The notes beneath the pieces are model-generated. The model had not been told where the DNA came from. It saw only the letters and a program-made list of their open reading frames with translations, and did not search any database. DNA of 64,000 bases. Origin: Halomonas salipaludis. Its GTDB lineage: Bacteria > Pseudomonadota > Gammaproteobacteria > Pseudomonadales > Halomonadaceae. The number at the start of each line of letters is the position of its first letter. The first letter of the stretch is position 1. Shown in pieces: positions 43,943-52,701 of this stretch. The position numbers were made by a program, and so were the translations under genes. Where the stretch lies: the NCBI RefSeq assembly GCF_002286975.1, contig NZ_NSKB01000004.1:62001-126000 (forward strand), in the 5' to 3' direction.

Positions 43943-44098
43943 GGTGGCGTATCGTGACGTTTGCGCGGATTGTCGCTGTACTGCCAACGCATGTCAGCGT
44001 CTGGCAAGATGAAATTATTTCACCATGATGCGCTATTGTTCCTGCGCCACCTTGGTCGCATGCTAGCGCCGAATCTCCCCTGCCCCGGAGCCCATGAC

Positions 44099-45586
44099 AT
44101 GTGTCCGCTGCGAATCGTCGTCGACCAGCCCGCCGACTGGCGCCCCTACTACCCCAGCGACGACTTGATCAGCGCTGCGGACTTTCTTGCCGATGAGCGG
44201 CTCTCGCCACAGCACGACGCCGCGACGCATGTCATCAACCTGTGCGCCGGGCTCGACTATCTCGACACCGGCTACTATGTGTCGCTGCTCGCCCAAGCCC
44301 GTGGCCAGCGCGTGTTACCCAGCGTTGAGACCCTCAACCAGCTGTCGCGCAAGGCGCTGATCGACCTGCAGCTGGAGAGCCTCGCCCCGCTGCTCGGCGA
44401 CCTGTCACGGCGTGGCGCCCTGAGCGGCGATGAACTGACCCTGCGGGTGATGTTCGGCGAGTGCCAGGATCCTGCGCTGGCCAAGCTGGCCCGCCGACTG
44501 TTCGAGCGACTGCCCTGCCCGCTGCTCGAGGCGCGCTTCAGCCACCGCGGTGACGGCTGGCGGCTGAGCCGGCTCAAGCCGCTGCCGCTGACCTCGCTGG
44601 CCCCGGACGAACAGGATCTGTTCGCCAGCGCGCTCAACCGCCACTCGCGCAAGGTATGGCGCACGCCCAAGGCGCGGCGCCGCTATCGCTTCGACCTGGC
44701 GATCCTGGTCGACCCCCAGGAGGCGCTGCCGCCGAGCAACAAGAGCGCGCTGAAGCAGTTCATCCGCGCTGGTCGCCGGCTGGGTATCGATGTATCGCTG
44801 ATCACCCGCCGCGATGCCGGTCGCCTGGCCGAGTTCGATGCGCTGTTCATACGCGAGACCACTGCGCTCGACCATCACACCTACCGCATGGCGCGCCGCG
44901 CCGAGCATGAGGGACTGGTGGTGATCGACGACCCGCGTTCGATCCTGCGCTGCACCAACAAGGTCTACCTGCACGCGCTGCTGCGCGCCAAGCACATCGC
45001 CTGCCCCGACGGCCTGCTGCTGCATCGCGACGACCTCACCGCGCTGCCCGGCAAGGTTGCCGACCTGACCTACCCCATGGTGCTCAAGGTGCCCGATGGC
45101 GCCTTCTCCCGCGGCATCGTCAAGATCGAGTCCCACGCACAGCTGGTCGAGGAGGCGCGCCGGCTGTTCGACAGCTCGGCGCTGCTGCTGCTGCAGGAGT
45201 GGCTGCCCACCGAGTACGACTGGCGCATCGGCGTGCTCGACGGCCAGGTGCTGTTTGCCAGCCGCTACTATATGGCGCGCGGCCACTGGCAGATCTACCA
45301 GCACGCCAACGGCAAGGTGAAGAGCGGCGGCTTCAGTACCCACCCACCCCACGAGGTGCCGCCGGCGGTGCTCAAGGCCGCCCTCAAGGCCACCCGCCTG
45401 ATCGGCGATGGCCTGTACGGCGTCGACCTCAAGCAGATCGGCGAGCGGGTGGTGGTGATCGAGATCAACGACAACCCCAACGTCGACGCCGGTATCGAGG
45501 ATGCGGTGATGGGCGCCCGACTCTACGAGCGCATCATGGCAGTGTTTCTGGAGCGGATGGAGGCACGCCGCCGCTTGCAGCGCTGA
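44099..45586 (+). CDS. RimK-like ATP-grasp ligase with N-terminal RLAN-type domain
   Basis: 495 residues. The N-terminal about 200 residues (RIVVDQPADWRPYYPSDDLISAADFLAD, HVINLCAGLDYLDTGYYVSLLAQARG) resemble the RimK-like ATP-grasp N-terminal domain. The rest is an ATP-grasp fold with FIRETTALDHHTYRMARRAE, PMVLKVPDGAFSRGI, LLLQEWLPTEYDWRIGVLDG and the metal site EINDNPNVDAGIEDA. It should join a carboxylate to an amine (peptide-like bond) using ATP; the substrates are unknown. The start at 44099 follows GGAG by eight bases; earlier in-frame ATGs exist. Confidence 0.88.
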   Translation: MCPLRIVVDQPADWRPYYPSDDLISAADFLADERLSPQHDAATHVINLCAGLDYLDTGYYVSLLAQARGQRVLPSVETLNQLSRKALIDLQLESLAPLLGDLSRRGALSGDELTLRVMFGECQDPALAKLARRLFERLPCPLLEARFSHRGDGWRLSRLKPLPLTSLAPDEQDLFASALNRHSRKVWRTPKARRRYRFDLAILVDPQEALPPSNKSALKQFIRAGRRLGIDVSLITRRDAGRLAEFDALFIRETTALDHHTYRMARRAEHEGLVVIDDPRSILRCTNKVYLHALLRAKHIACPDGLLLHRDDLTALPGKVADLTYPMVLKVPDGAFSRGIVKIESHAQLVEEARRLFDSSALLLLQEWLPTEYDWRIGVLDGQVLFASRYYMARGHWQIYQHANGKVKSGGFSTHPPHEVPPAVLKAALKATRLIGDGLYGVDLKQIGERVVVIEINDNPNVDAGIEDAVMGARLYERIMAVFLERMEARRRLQR

Positions 45587-45597
45587 GCCTCTCTACG

Positions 45598-46440
45598 TCA
45601 GGCCACGCAGACCTCGTAGCCGGTGAACTTGCGCAGGTTGATCACACCCGTGTCGAGCAGCAGGTACTGGCCCTTGAGGCCCAGCAGGGTACCGGCGACC
45701 TCGGGCTGCTTGTCGAAGTTGTGCGAGACGATCTTTTGCGGATGCTCGAGCACCGGATAGTCGAAGTGCAACGCTGCGGCATCCAGCGGGCGCAGGCTGT
45801 CGGCGCCGAAACGCTCGCGCAGGCCGGCCAGGCCGCTATCGAGGCTGGCCATCAGGCGGTCGCGCTCGGCGATCAGGTCAAGCGGCTCGACCTCGCCCTT
45901 GAGCATCGCCCGCCAGTTGGTTCGATCGGCGACCTGCTCCTTGAACAGCATCTCGACGAACCCCGACTGCTGGCGGGTGTCGACCTCCATGATCGGCAGC
46001 GCCTGGATCGCCCCTTGGTCGAGCCAGCGGGTCGGCATCTGGGTGGCGCGGGTAATGCCCACCTTGAGCCCCGAGGAGTTGGCCAGGTAGACCACATGCG
46101 GCTGGAAGCAGTGGCGTTCGGCCCACTCCGGCTCGCGGCAGGTGCCGGCATCGAAGTGGCAGGTCTCGGGCTTGACGATACAGGTATCGCACTGCGCCAG
46201 CTTCTTGAAGCACGGGTAGCAGTAGCCCTGGGCAAAGCTCTTCTTGGTAGCGCGTCCGCAGTGGGTGCAGGCGATGGCGCCGGTATGCCGCAGCACAAGC
46301 GGCTGGCCGAGACGCGCATTGAGGTCGAGGCGCGCCTCGCCGGCGCGCAGCGTGTACTGGGCCGGCGCATCGCCACTGCCCGGGACGATTGCCATCTTGG
46401 TCAGACAGCCCTGCACGGCGGTGTCGATCAGTTCACCCAC
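45598..46440 (-). CDS. DUF2797 zinc-ribbon-like protein
   Basis: 280 residues from a GTG at 46440 that overlaps the preceding gene by 13 bp. Four Cys pairs typical of the family: IACTHCGR, GYCYPCFKKLAQCDTC and PETCHFDAGTCREPEW. Then VYLANSSGLKVGITRATQMPTRWLDQGA resembles a GIY-YIG-like core (YLANSSGLKVGIT). Function is unknown; a nucleic-acid role is possible. The longer upstream frame is read through from another gene. A later ATG (LTKMAIVPG) is an alternative start. Confidence 0.85.
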   Translation of the reverse strand: MGELIDTAVQGCLTKMAIVPGSGDAPAQYTLRAGEARLDLNARLGQPLVLRHTGAIACTHCGRATKKSFAQGYCYPCFKKLAQCDTCIVKPETCHFDAGTCREPEWAERHCFQPHVVYLANSSGLKVGITRATQMPTRWLDQGAIQALPIMEVDTRQQSGFVEMLFKEQVADRTNWRAMLKGEVEPLDLIAERDRLMASLDSGLAGLRERFGADSLRPLDAAALHFDYPVLEHPQKIVSHNFDKQPEVAGTLLGLKGQYLLLDTGVINLRKFTGYEVCVA

Positions 46441-46679
46441 TTGATGCTGTCCTCGCCGTCGCTGCTGCAGCTGGTGCGTTCCAGGTAGCCGACGCGCTCC
46501 TCGGCGGGCACCTTGTGCTCGGCTTCGTACTTGATCACCGCCTCCAGGCACAGCTCGACCTGCTCGGCACTGAGCACCCGCCCGTCGGGCCACTTGCGCA
46601 GCGCCACCGCCTGCTTGAGGCTTGCATAGATCGCCGGCGACATCTGCTCCACCATGCGATCGAAGGTCATCTCACTCAT
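46428..46679 (-). CDS. DUF1315 (YeaC-like) small protein
   Basis: 83 residues: MTFDRMVEQMSPAIYASLKQAVALRKWPDGRVLSAEQVELCLEAVIKYEAEHKVP, matching the YeaC family, which has no known function. It overlaps the DUF2797 gene by 13 bp and precedes it, and the pair is often adjacent in gammaproteobacteria. GAGAGAGCA leader precedes the ATG. Confidence 0.88.
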   Translation of the reverse strand: MSEMTFDRMVEQMSPAIYASLKQAVALRKWPDGRVLSAEQVELCLEAVIKYEAEHKVPAEERVGYLERTSCSSDGEDSIKWVN

Positions 46680-46706
46680 TGCTCTCTCCCGTTCGCGTCA
46701 CGCGGC

Positions 46707-47561
46707 TCAGCGGCGCCGCGCACGCTCGCTATAGTACCAGCCCAGCACCAGACCCACCGCCAGTCCGCCGACGTGGGCCTCGTTGGCGACGTTGCCGAAA
46801 CCGACCATGCCGGCAAAGCCGGTCATGGTGAAGACCATCCAGCCGAGCATGAACACCACCAGCATCTGCGGCACGAAGAAACCGCTGTGTGGTGCACGCC
46901 GCGACATCAGCCAGACGTAGCCAAGCAGCGCATAGTCGACCCCCGACATGCCGCCGAACAACACCGTGCCGGTAGCGTACTGGGCCAGGTTGGCGCCGAT
47001 GCCGCTGACCAGCACCAGCATCAGTATCTGCCGTGAGCCCTGCAGCGCCTCGATCTGGCGGCCGAAGTACCACAGCCACAGCATATTGAAGATCAGGTGC
47101 ATCCAGCCGAAGTGCAGGAACGCCGGCGACAACAGCCGCCACACCTGCCCCGACGCCAACGCTTCGCCCAGCGGCATGGCCACCAGGCTGCCGTTGGATA
47201 CCCCCAGCGGCACGATCGCCAGCATGGCAATGACCATATCGCCGAACAGCGCCATTAGCCCGAACACCGCGAGGCTCAACGCTACGCAGCCGGCAGTGAT
47301 CGGCGCCAGATGAAACGGGGTGACCAGCGAGGCGGTCCCGCCACCGCTGGCCGCGCGGCGTTTGCCCTCGGGCATGAGCGCCTCGCCGTTGCGCCAGCGC
47401 TCGAGCAGTTCCATCAGCGCCTCGCGCTGTTCGAGGTCGGCCAGCCACAGAGTGTAGCCGTGCTCGTTCTCGGTGAAGCGGTGGCCGATGCGATGGGCCC
47501 ACAGCGCCTCGCGCAGCGGGCGGGTGTCGGTATCGCGGGGCAGTTCAAGCACCTTGTACAT
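46707..47561 (-). CDS. Rhomboid-family intramembrane serine protease (GlpG-like)
   Basis: 284 residues. An N-terminal cytoplasmic domain of about 80 residues precedes six hydrophobic helices. Catalytic features in GlpG order: His155-x3-Asn159 in WMHLIFNM, Ser206 in GGMSGVDYALLGY and His263 in ANEAHVGGLAVG. It cleaves membrane-protein segments within the bilayer. It lies 27 bp upstream of the DUF1315 gene on the same strand, so the three may be cotranscribed. It has no link to the glp genes at 53-61 kb despite the name. Confidence 0.93.
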   Translation of the reverse strand: MYKVLELPRDTDTRPLREALWAHRIGHRFTENEHGYTLWLADLEQREALMELLERWRNGEALMPEGKRRAASGGGTASLVTPFHLAPITAGCVALSLAVFGLMALFGDMVIAMLAIVPLGVSNGSLVAMPLGEALASGQVWRLLSPAFLHFGWMHLIFNMLWLWYFGRQIEALQGSRQILMLVLVSGIGANLAQYATGTVLFGGMSGVDYALLGYVWLMSRRAPHSGFFVPQMLVVFMLGWMVFTMTGFAGMVGFGNVANEAHVGGLAVGLVLGWYYSERARRR

Positions 47562-47625
47562 GGCGTCTTCCTTTCTCGACGGCGCCTATCGGCCAATCTA
47601 TGGCGCACATGATACCCGACGCACA

Positions 47626-47655
47626 GAAAAAATCCGGCGGAGGGGGCCGCCGGAT
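47626..47655 (-). terminator. Rho-independent terminator
   Basis: Perfect 9-bp stem ATCCGGCGG/CCGCCGGAT with a 6-base loop. On the minus strand it is followed by six T residues. It ends leftward transcription from the phosphoesterase gene or from a short RNA in the 100 bp before it. Confidence 0.85.
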
Positions 47656-47699
47656 CGAAAAGCAAGGGATCATTCAAGGGAACACTTACTCTGATAGGC

Positions 47700-47725
47700 C
47701 CAGCGGCCATGAGTTCAGCCGCTGG
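47700..47725. other. Perfect stem-loop downstream of the phosphoesterase gene
   Basis: CCAGCGGC/GCCGCTGG arms with a 10-base loop, between the phosphoesterase stop (47757) and the terminator (47655). It has no T-run in the minus direction, so it is not itself a terminator. A T6 run lies just before it on the minus strand. With the terminator it gives a short, highly structured 3' region that could be an mRNA tail or a small RNA. Confidence 0.5.
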
Positions 47726-47756
47726 CATAAAAAATCGTGTAACGATTTGTTTCGAG

Positions 47757-48752
47757 CTAGTCGAAGTCGATTTCCCACGGCTGCGGCCGTGCCTGCTCTT
47801 CACGGGGCACGCTGACCCACACGAAATGATTGGCATCCAGGCGCTGCTCACCGCTCCAGCGATAGGCCACCAGTCGGCCGTATTTCACCGCGCTGTAGTC
47901 GAGGCAGGCGATGTTGGGCGCCGGTAGCGCCGGGATGCCCTCGCACCAGTAGTGACCGATGAACAGCGGCGGCTTCTCCGGGCCGTAGTAGCTGAGGCGC
48001 TGGCGCTCGGCGTCGCTCAGCGGGCGCAGTTCGAGATCGTCAGGCAGGTTGTCGGGCTGGAAGATCACGTCACCATAGAACTGCGGATCACGCGCCCAGA
48101 AATGGGTGCGGAAGGTCTTGCGGGTAAAGCCGTCGCCGGAGTGAATTTCGATGCCTTCGGGAAGCGGCAGGTGGCTGCCGCGGGTCAATCTATCGAGGGC
48201 GCGGAAGGCCAGGGTATCGGAATCCACCGAGGCCTCGAGCATGGCCCGGTCGAGGCATGCGTCGGGACATTCATGGCGCAGCGCGTCGATCAGCGGCTGG
48301 TCCCAACAAGCGTGCACCACGCGCAGCTCGCCGAGGTCGAGGAACAGCGGGATCTGCATGAACCAGGCCAGCACATCGTCCCACTCGCCGGGGTGGTCGC
48401 GGTACTGCTCGAGGGTATTCATGATGATGCGATTGTGGCGTGGCGTATGCGGCCGCAGCCAACCATGGTCGCCGAGGCGATGACAGTAGGCCAGGGCGTT
48501 GTACTCGTGGTTGCCCATGACGATCTGCGCCTCGCCCTCCTCGACCATGCGCCGCGCGATATTGACCGCGAGGCGAATCCGCGGCCCGCGATCGATCAGG
48601 TCGCCGAGGAAGATGACCTTGCGCCGCGGATGGCGATAGACGCCACCGCGCTGATGGTAGCCGAGCTTCTCGAGCAGCGCGGCCAGGGTCGCCCCGCAGC
48701 CGTGCACGTCGCCGATCAGATCATAGCCTTCGATAGTGGACGCCAGGGTCAC
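47757..48752 (-). CDS. PPP-family metallophosphoesterase (ApaH/Ser-Thr phosphatase-like)
   Basis: 331 residues with the calcineurin-like motifs in order: GDVHGC, GDLIDRGPR, GNHEYNALA, then VVHACWD and FIGHYW. Members hydrolyse diadenosine tetraphosphate or phosphoproteins. The C-terminal part differs from E. coli ApaH, so the substrate is open. The gene follows nadK after one base on the same strand, so they are likely cotranscribed. A strong terminator follows. Confidence 0.88.
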   Translation of the reverse strand: MTLASTIEGYDLIGDVHGCGATLAALLEKLGYHQRGGVYRHPRRKVIFLGDLIDRGPRIRLAVNIARRMVEEGEAQIVMGNHEYNALAYCHRLGDHGWLRPHTPRHNRIIMNTLEQYRDHPGEWDDVLAWFMQIPLFLDLGELRVVHACWDQPLIDALRHECPDACLDRAMLEASVDSDTLAFRALDRLTRGSHLPLPEGIEIHSGDGFTRKTFRTHFWARDPQFYGDVIFQPDNLPDDLELRPLSDAERQRLSYYGPEKPPLFIGHYWCEGIPALPAPNIACLDYSAVKYGRLVAYRWSGEQRLDANHFVWVSVPREEQARPQPWEIDFD

Positions 48753-48753
48753 C

Positions 48754-49635
48754 TCAATCTCCCAACCGGCTGCTCCAGCCGAGCTTGCTGCGACACACTT
48801 CGTAGTAGTTGTAGCCGTGGGGATGCAGCAGCGTCAGGCGCTGCGGCTTGCGCCGCACGTAGAGGATGTCGTCCGGCTTGGAGACCACCTTGGTCTGGCC
48901 GTCGCAGCTGACGTGGGGATAGGCCTCGTTGGTCTCACCGATATGGATGCGAATCTCGGACGCCGCGTCGACCACGATCGGCCGGCTCGACAGGGTATGC
49001 GGAAACATCGGCACCAGGGTAATGGCATCGAGCTTGGGATGCATGATCGGCCCGCCGCCGGACAGCGCATAGGCGGTGGAGCCAGTTGGCGTGGCGATGA
49101 TCAGGCCGTCGCTGCGCTGGCTATAGACGAATTGGCCGTCGATGAACAGCTCGAACTCGATCATCCGCACCGCCTTGCCGGGGTGCATGACCACGTCGTT
49201 GAGGGCATCGGCGGCGCCCACCAGCACCTCACCACGATACACCTCGGCGTCGAGCAGGAAACGCTCTTCGACCTCGTAGTGTCCGGCCAGCACTTCGCCG
49301 ACCCGCTCCTCCAGCTCGTTGGGCGAAATATCGGTCAAGAACCCCAGCCGCCCACGATTGACGCCGAGCACCGGGGTGCCGCTACGGCACATCGCCCGGC
49401 CGGCGCCAAGCAGGCTGCCATCGCCACCGACCACGATCGCCAGGTCGCAGATCTCGCCAAGGGTCTCGCGGCTCGCCTCGCGGTGGCCGTGGTCGAGCAG
49501 CACCGTGGCAGTACGATCCTCGATCACCAGCGCATAGCCGTGGCCGTCGAGAAAGCGGATCAGCCGCTTGAGGGTGTCCACCACCTTGGCGCTGCCCAGC
49601 CGGCCAATCAGGCCGATGGTCTTGAAAGTCGTCAT
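48754..49635 (-). CDS. nadK: NAD kinase
   Basis: 293 residues. The GGDGS signature (70-74), VLGVNRGRLGFLTDI, LNDVVMHPGKAVRMIEFELFIDG and GLIIATPTGSTAYALSGGGPIMHP are all intact. It phosphorylates NAD to NADP with ATP in the cytoplasm. The ATG at 49635 is chosen because the fold (FKTIGLIGRLGSAKV) starts there. It leads a pair with the phosphoesterase. Confidence 0.97.
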   Translation of the reverse strand: MTTFKTIGLIGRLGSAKVVDTLKRLIRFLDGHGYALVIEDRTATVLLDHGHREASRETLGEICDLAIVVGGDGSLLGAGRAMCRSGTPVLGVNRGRLGFLTDISPNELEERVGEVLAGHYEVEERFLLDAEVYRGEVLVGAADALNDVVMHPGKAVRMIEFELFIDGQFVYSQRSDGLIIATPTGSTAYALSGGGPIMHPKLDAITLVPMFPHTLSSRPIVVDAASEIRIHIGETNEAYPHVSCDGQTKVVSKPDDILYVRRKPQRLTLLHPHGYNYYEVCRSKLGWSSRLGD

Positions 49636-49716
49636 GTTATCGCCCTTGTGCCGAGGCCAATCATTATGCGGTGTGCCCTCGGCCCGGGCAAACGCCCCCA
49701 TTACTGCGGGTATGCT

Positions 49717-50598
49717 TCAGGCCTGACGATAAGCGTGCAGCGCCTTGCGGCGCTTGCCCCACCACTCGTTGATCAGCAACGCAGCGAGGATGATGCCGCC
49801 GCCCAGTGCCAGCCGAAGCAAGTCGGCATCGCGATTCCAGATCACCAGATTGACCAGCAGACCGGCGGGGATCAGGGCGTTGTTCATGATCGCCAGCGCC
49901 CCGGCATCGACCAGCGTCGCGCCCTTGTTCCACAGGAAGTACCCCACTCCCGAGGCCGCCAGGCCCAACCACAGCAGCACGCCCCACTGCAGCCCCGTGG
50001 TGGGCAGCATACTGCGGTTGCCAAGCAGCAGATAGGCCACCGCCGCCAGGCACAGCGCGCCCAGGTAGAACCAGCCGAACACGCCCAGCTGCGGCAACTC
50101 CGCCGGCAGTCGCGCGGCCAGATGCCGGTAGGCGACCTGGCCGAAGGCGAAGCACAGGTTGGCGCCCTGCACGACCAGGAAACCCTGCCAGAAGCCGCTG
50201 TCGATGCCATCGTAGCGAATCACCGCCGCGCCGAGCACGGCAAGCAGCGCGGTCAGCAGGTAGAATGGCGAGAAGCGCCGCGCCATGGCGTCGTCGAGCA
50301 GGGTCACGTAGAGCGGTGTGAAGATGGTGAACAGCAGCACCTCGGGTACCGACAGCAACAGAAAGGACTGGTAGAAGAACACGTACATCAGCCCCAGCTG
50401 TATCGCCCCGATGCCCATCAGCGCCAGCTTGTGGCCATGTGCCAGCAGCCGCGGCTTGAGAAACGGCACGAACAGCAGCGCCGCCAGGGCGATCCGGGTC
50501 AATACCGCAAAGTAGCTGTCGACCTGGCCCGACAGGTAGACGCCGATCAGTGAGAACGAGAAGGCCCACAGCGCCGTGATGCCGATCAGATAACCCAT
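49717..50598 (-). CDS. EamA/DMT-family transporter
   Basis: 293 residues with ten hydrophobic helices in two EamA repeats (GYLIGITALWAFSFSLIGVYLSG; LGLMYVFFYQSFLLLSVPEVLLFTIFTPLYVTLLDDA). It exports or imports a small metabolite, unknown. The ATG at 50598 follows AAGGG; an in-frame ATG at 50634 is possible. It is divergent from the DUF6314 gene, with the two starts only about 10 bp apart. Confidence 0.88.
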   Translation of the reverse strand: MGYLIGITALWAFSFSLIGVYLSGQVDSYFAVLTRIALAALLFVPFLKPRLLAHGHKLALMGIGAIQLGLMYVFFYQSFLLLSVPEVLLFTIFTPLYVTLLDDAMARRFSPFYLLTALLAVLGAAVIRYDGIDSGFWQGFLVVQGANLCFAFGQVAYRHLAARLPAELPQLGVFGWFYLGALCLAAVAYLLLGNRSMLPTTGLQWGVLLWLGLAASGVGYFLWNKGATLVDAGALAIMNNALIPAGLLVNLVIWNRDADLLRLALGGGIILAALLINEWWGKRRKALHAYRQA

Positions 50599-50608
50599 TA
50601 GTGAACCC

Positions 50609-51082
50609 TTGAGAATTGAAAAGTTGACGGACATTATACGCATCACTCAGCGACTGGCCAGCATCGCACGGATCAGCTTCACTTCCTGTTCCGGCGAGCG
50701 CTCGCAGTGCGCCTGGAGCGGCAGCGGCCAGGGTAGCGTGGAGGTCGGCCGCGACCCCGACGGCCTGCGTTTCCACGAACAGGGCCACTTCAGGCTCGAC
50801 CGCGGCGACGCCGAGGTAGCCTTTCGCAACGTCTATCGCTGGGCGCTTCACGACGAGCATATCGGGCTCTATCACGAGCGCCGCGGCAAGGCGCATGCGG
50901 TATGGCTGTTCGACCTGGTGACCAGCGCCGAGGAGGGCGTCCTGGTCGCCCGCGACGCCCACCTGTGCGGCGACGATCGGTACAGCGCGCGGCTGAGCCT
51001 GCGCGACGATGGCGTCGACCTCGACTGGCGGATCAGTGGCCCACGCAAGGACGAGCGGCTCTACTACCGCTATCGGCAGTAA
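50609..51082 (+). CDS. DUF6314-like protein (start uncertain)
   Basis: About 150 residues: WSGSGQGSVEVGRDPDGLRFHEQGHFRLDR, then FRNVYRWALHDEHIGLYHERRGKAHAVWLFDLV and YSARLSLRDDGVDLDWRISGPRKDERLYYRYRQ, a lipocalin-like beta pattern I associate with DUF6314. The only starts are TTG codons at 50609 and 50624, with weak ribosome binding sites, and the first 20 residues are unconvincing. It lies back to back with the EamA gene. Function is unknown. Confidence 0.65.
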   Translation: MRIEKLTDIIRITQRLASIARISFTSCSGERSQCAWSGSGQGSVEVGRDPDGLRFHEQGHFRLDRGDAEVAFRNVYRWALHDEHIGLYHERRGKAHAVWLFDLVTSAEEGVLVARDAHLCGDDRYSARLSLRDDGVDLDWRISGPRKDERLYYRYRQ

Positions 51083-51354
51083 CATTACCTACCCTCTGCA
51101 ACTCAAGCATCACATAGCGGATCAGCAGCGATGGCGTCTTGGTGAACTCCTGCGCAAGCTGGATGTGCCGCGCCATCACTTCAGTGATGCCAATCAGCGG
51201 ACGCGGCGATGCGGGCACTTTGCCACCACCATCGGTGCAGGCCGCCACGTCATCTCTCAGCAGTGACCGCAGGCTTCCCATGTCGCCATTACGAGAAGCG
51301 GAGAAGAAGGCCGCAGCAATTCAAGTGAGACATGACAACAAGGGCACCGGCCAA

Positions 51355-52560
51355 TTACCCTTCCGCATCCGGAAACCCATGCTGCCTGGCGGCCCACACG
51401 ACGATTAGCGTTCCCGCTAGCAGCACCAGCAGAACGGGCGAGAATGCGGTGACGCCGATGCGATCCAGCAGGATACCGCCGACAATTCCGCCACCTGCTA
51501 TCGCCATGTTCCAGGCCGTGACCAGCATCGACTGCGCAACATCAGCCGCATTACCGGCCGTCTTGGCGACGGCGGTCTGGAACAGCGTCGCCGCGCCGCC
51601 AAAGGCCAGCCCCCAGGCAGCCACTGCGGCATACACCACGCCAGGAGCATCGCCCGCCACACCGAGCGCCAGCGCAGAAAGGCCGAACAAGAGCGTGCTG
51701 GCAAGCGTCAGCGCACGCAGATGGCGGTCGATCAGCACACCGATGATCCAGATACCCAACAATGCCGTGATACCAAACACCAGTAACACCAGATCGGTAC
51801 GCTCGGCCATTCCCGCCATCGCCAGAAACGGCGCGATGTAGGTATAGAGGATGTTGTGCGCGAGGACGAAGGCCAATACCACGAACAGTACCGGGCGGAT
51901 ACCCGGCAGGGTGAACACCTGACCGAGTGACAACCGCTTGCCCATGGCCTGACCCGCGAAGTCCGGCAGCTTGACGTGCACCCAAGCCATCAGTATCAGC
52001 GCCAGTAGGCTCATGAGGCCAAAGCACATCCGCCAGCCCACCAGATTGCCCAGAAATGTGCCCGCCGGCACCCCGAGTGACAGCGCCAATGGCGTACCCA
52101 CCATCGCAATGGCGATGGCCCGACCCTTTTGGTGATCGGGCACCATGCGTGCGGCATAGCCTGCCAGTAGTGCCCAAAGTAGCCCTGCCGACACACCCGC
52201 CAGGAAGCGCGCCACCATCGTTAGGAGATAGCTGCTGGAAAACGTCGTGACAGTATTGGCGACGACAAAGCCCGTCAGGGCTGCCAGCAGCAACGGGCGA
52301 CGGCGCATGCCTTGCGTGGCGGCAGTCAGAGGTATCGCGGCGACCAGCGAGCCGATGGCGTAGAGGGTGACGAACTGTCCGGCCAGCGCTTCGGAAATCC
52401 CCAGGCCAGCGCTAATGTGCGGCAGCAAGCCCGCCGGTAAGGCTTCCGTGAGGATAGTGACGAAACCCGCTAACGCCAGGGCCAGCAGCGATGCGATAGG
52501 AAGGCGTGCGACACCTTGATCTGTGCCACCACCAAGAGCCGTTGTGGTTGAACTTGCCAT
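51355..52560 (-). CDS. MFS transporter (DHA1-type, arabinose/sugar-efflux-like)
   Basis: 401 residues with 12 hydrophobic helices. Motif A region GMRRRPLLLAAL after helix 2 and the GYAARMVPDHQKGRAIAIAMVGTPLALSLGVPAGTFLG block typical of YdhP/AraJ-type exporters. It is divergent from a LysR regulator, a common arrangement for inducible efflux. The ATG at 52560 follows AAAGGC; the longer frame is not needed. Confidence 0.9.
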   Translation of the reverse strand: MASSTTTALGGGTDQGVARLPIASLLALALAGFVTILTEALPAGLLPHISAGLGISEALAGQFVTLYAIGSLVAAIPLTAATQGMRRRPLLLAALTGFVVANTVTTFSSSYLLTMVARFLAGVSAGLLWALLAGYAARMVPDHQKGRAIAIAMVGTPLALSLGVPAGTFLGNLVGWRMCFGLMSLLALILMAWVHVKLPDFAGQAMGKRLSLGQVFTLPGIRPVLFVVLAFVLAHNILYTYIAPFLAMAGMAERTDLVLLVFGITALLGIWIIGVLIDRHLRALTLASTLLFGLSALALGVAGDAPGVVYAAVAAWGLAFGGAATLFQTAVAKTAGNAADVAQSMLVTAWNMAIAGGGIVGGILLDRIGVTAFSPVLLVLLAGTLIVVWAARQHGFPDAEG

Positions 52561-52701
52561 AACGTTGCCTTTTCGAGTGCCGATCTCCCGCGCAAATGCC
52601 ACGGAATCGGCATGAATGGAATGTAGGCAGCGATATTGAGAGAACCCTCAACGCAAGACAATAATGCTAATATTCCGAATATACCGGACAAATATTCTCA
52701 A

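Noticed and set aside
51033-51281. Minus-strand open frame of 82 codons beside the DUF6314 gene
   Set aside because: It overlaps the end of the DUF6314 gene, has no ribosome binding site and no recognised domain. The piece reading GITEVMARHIQLAQEFTKTP looks protein-like and might be a gene fragment, but support is too weak.
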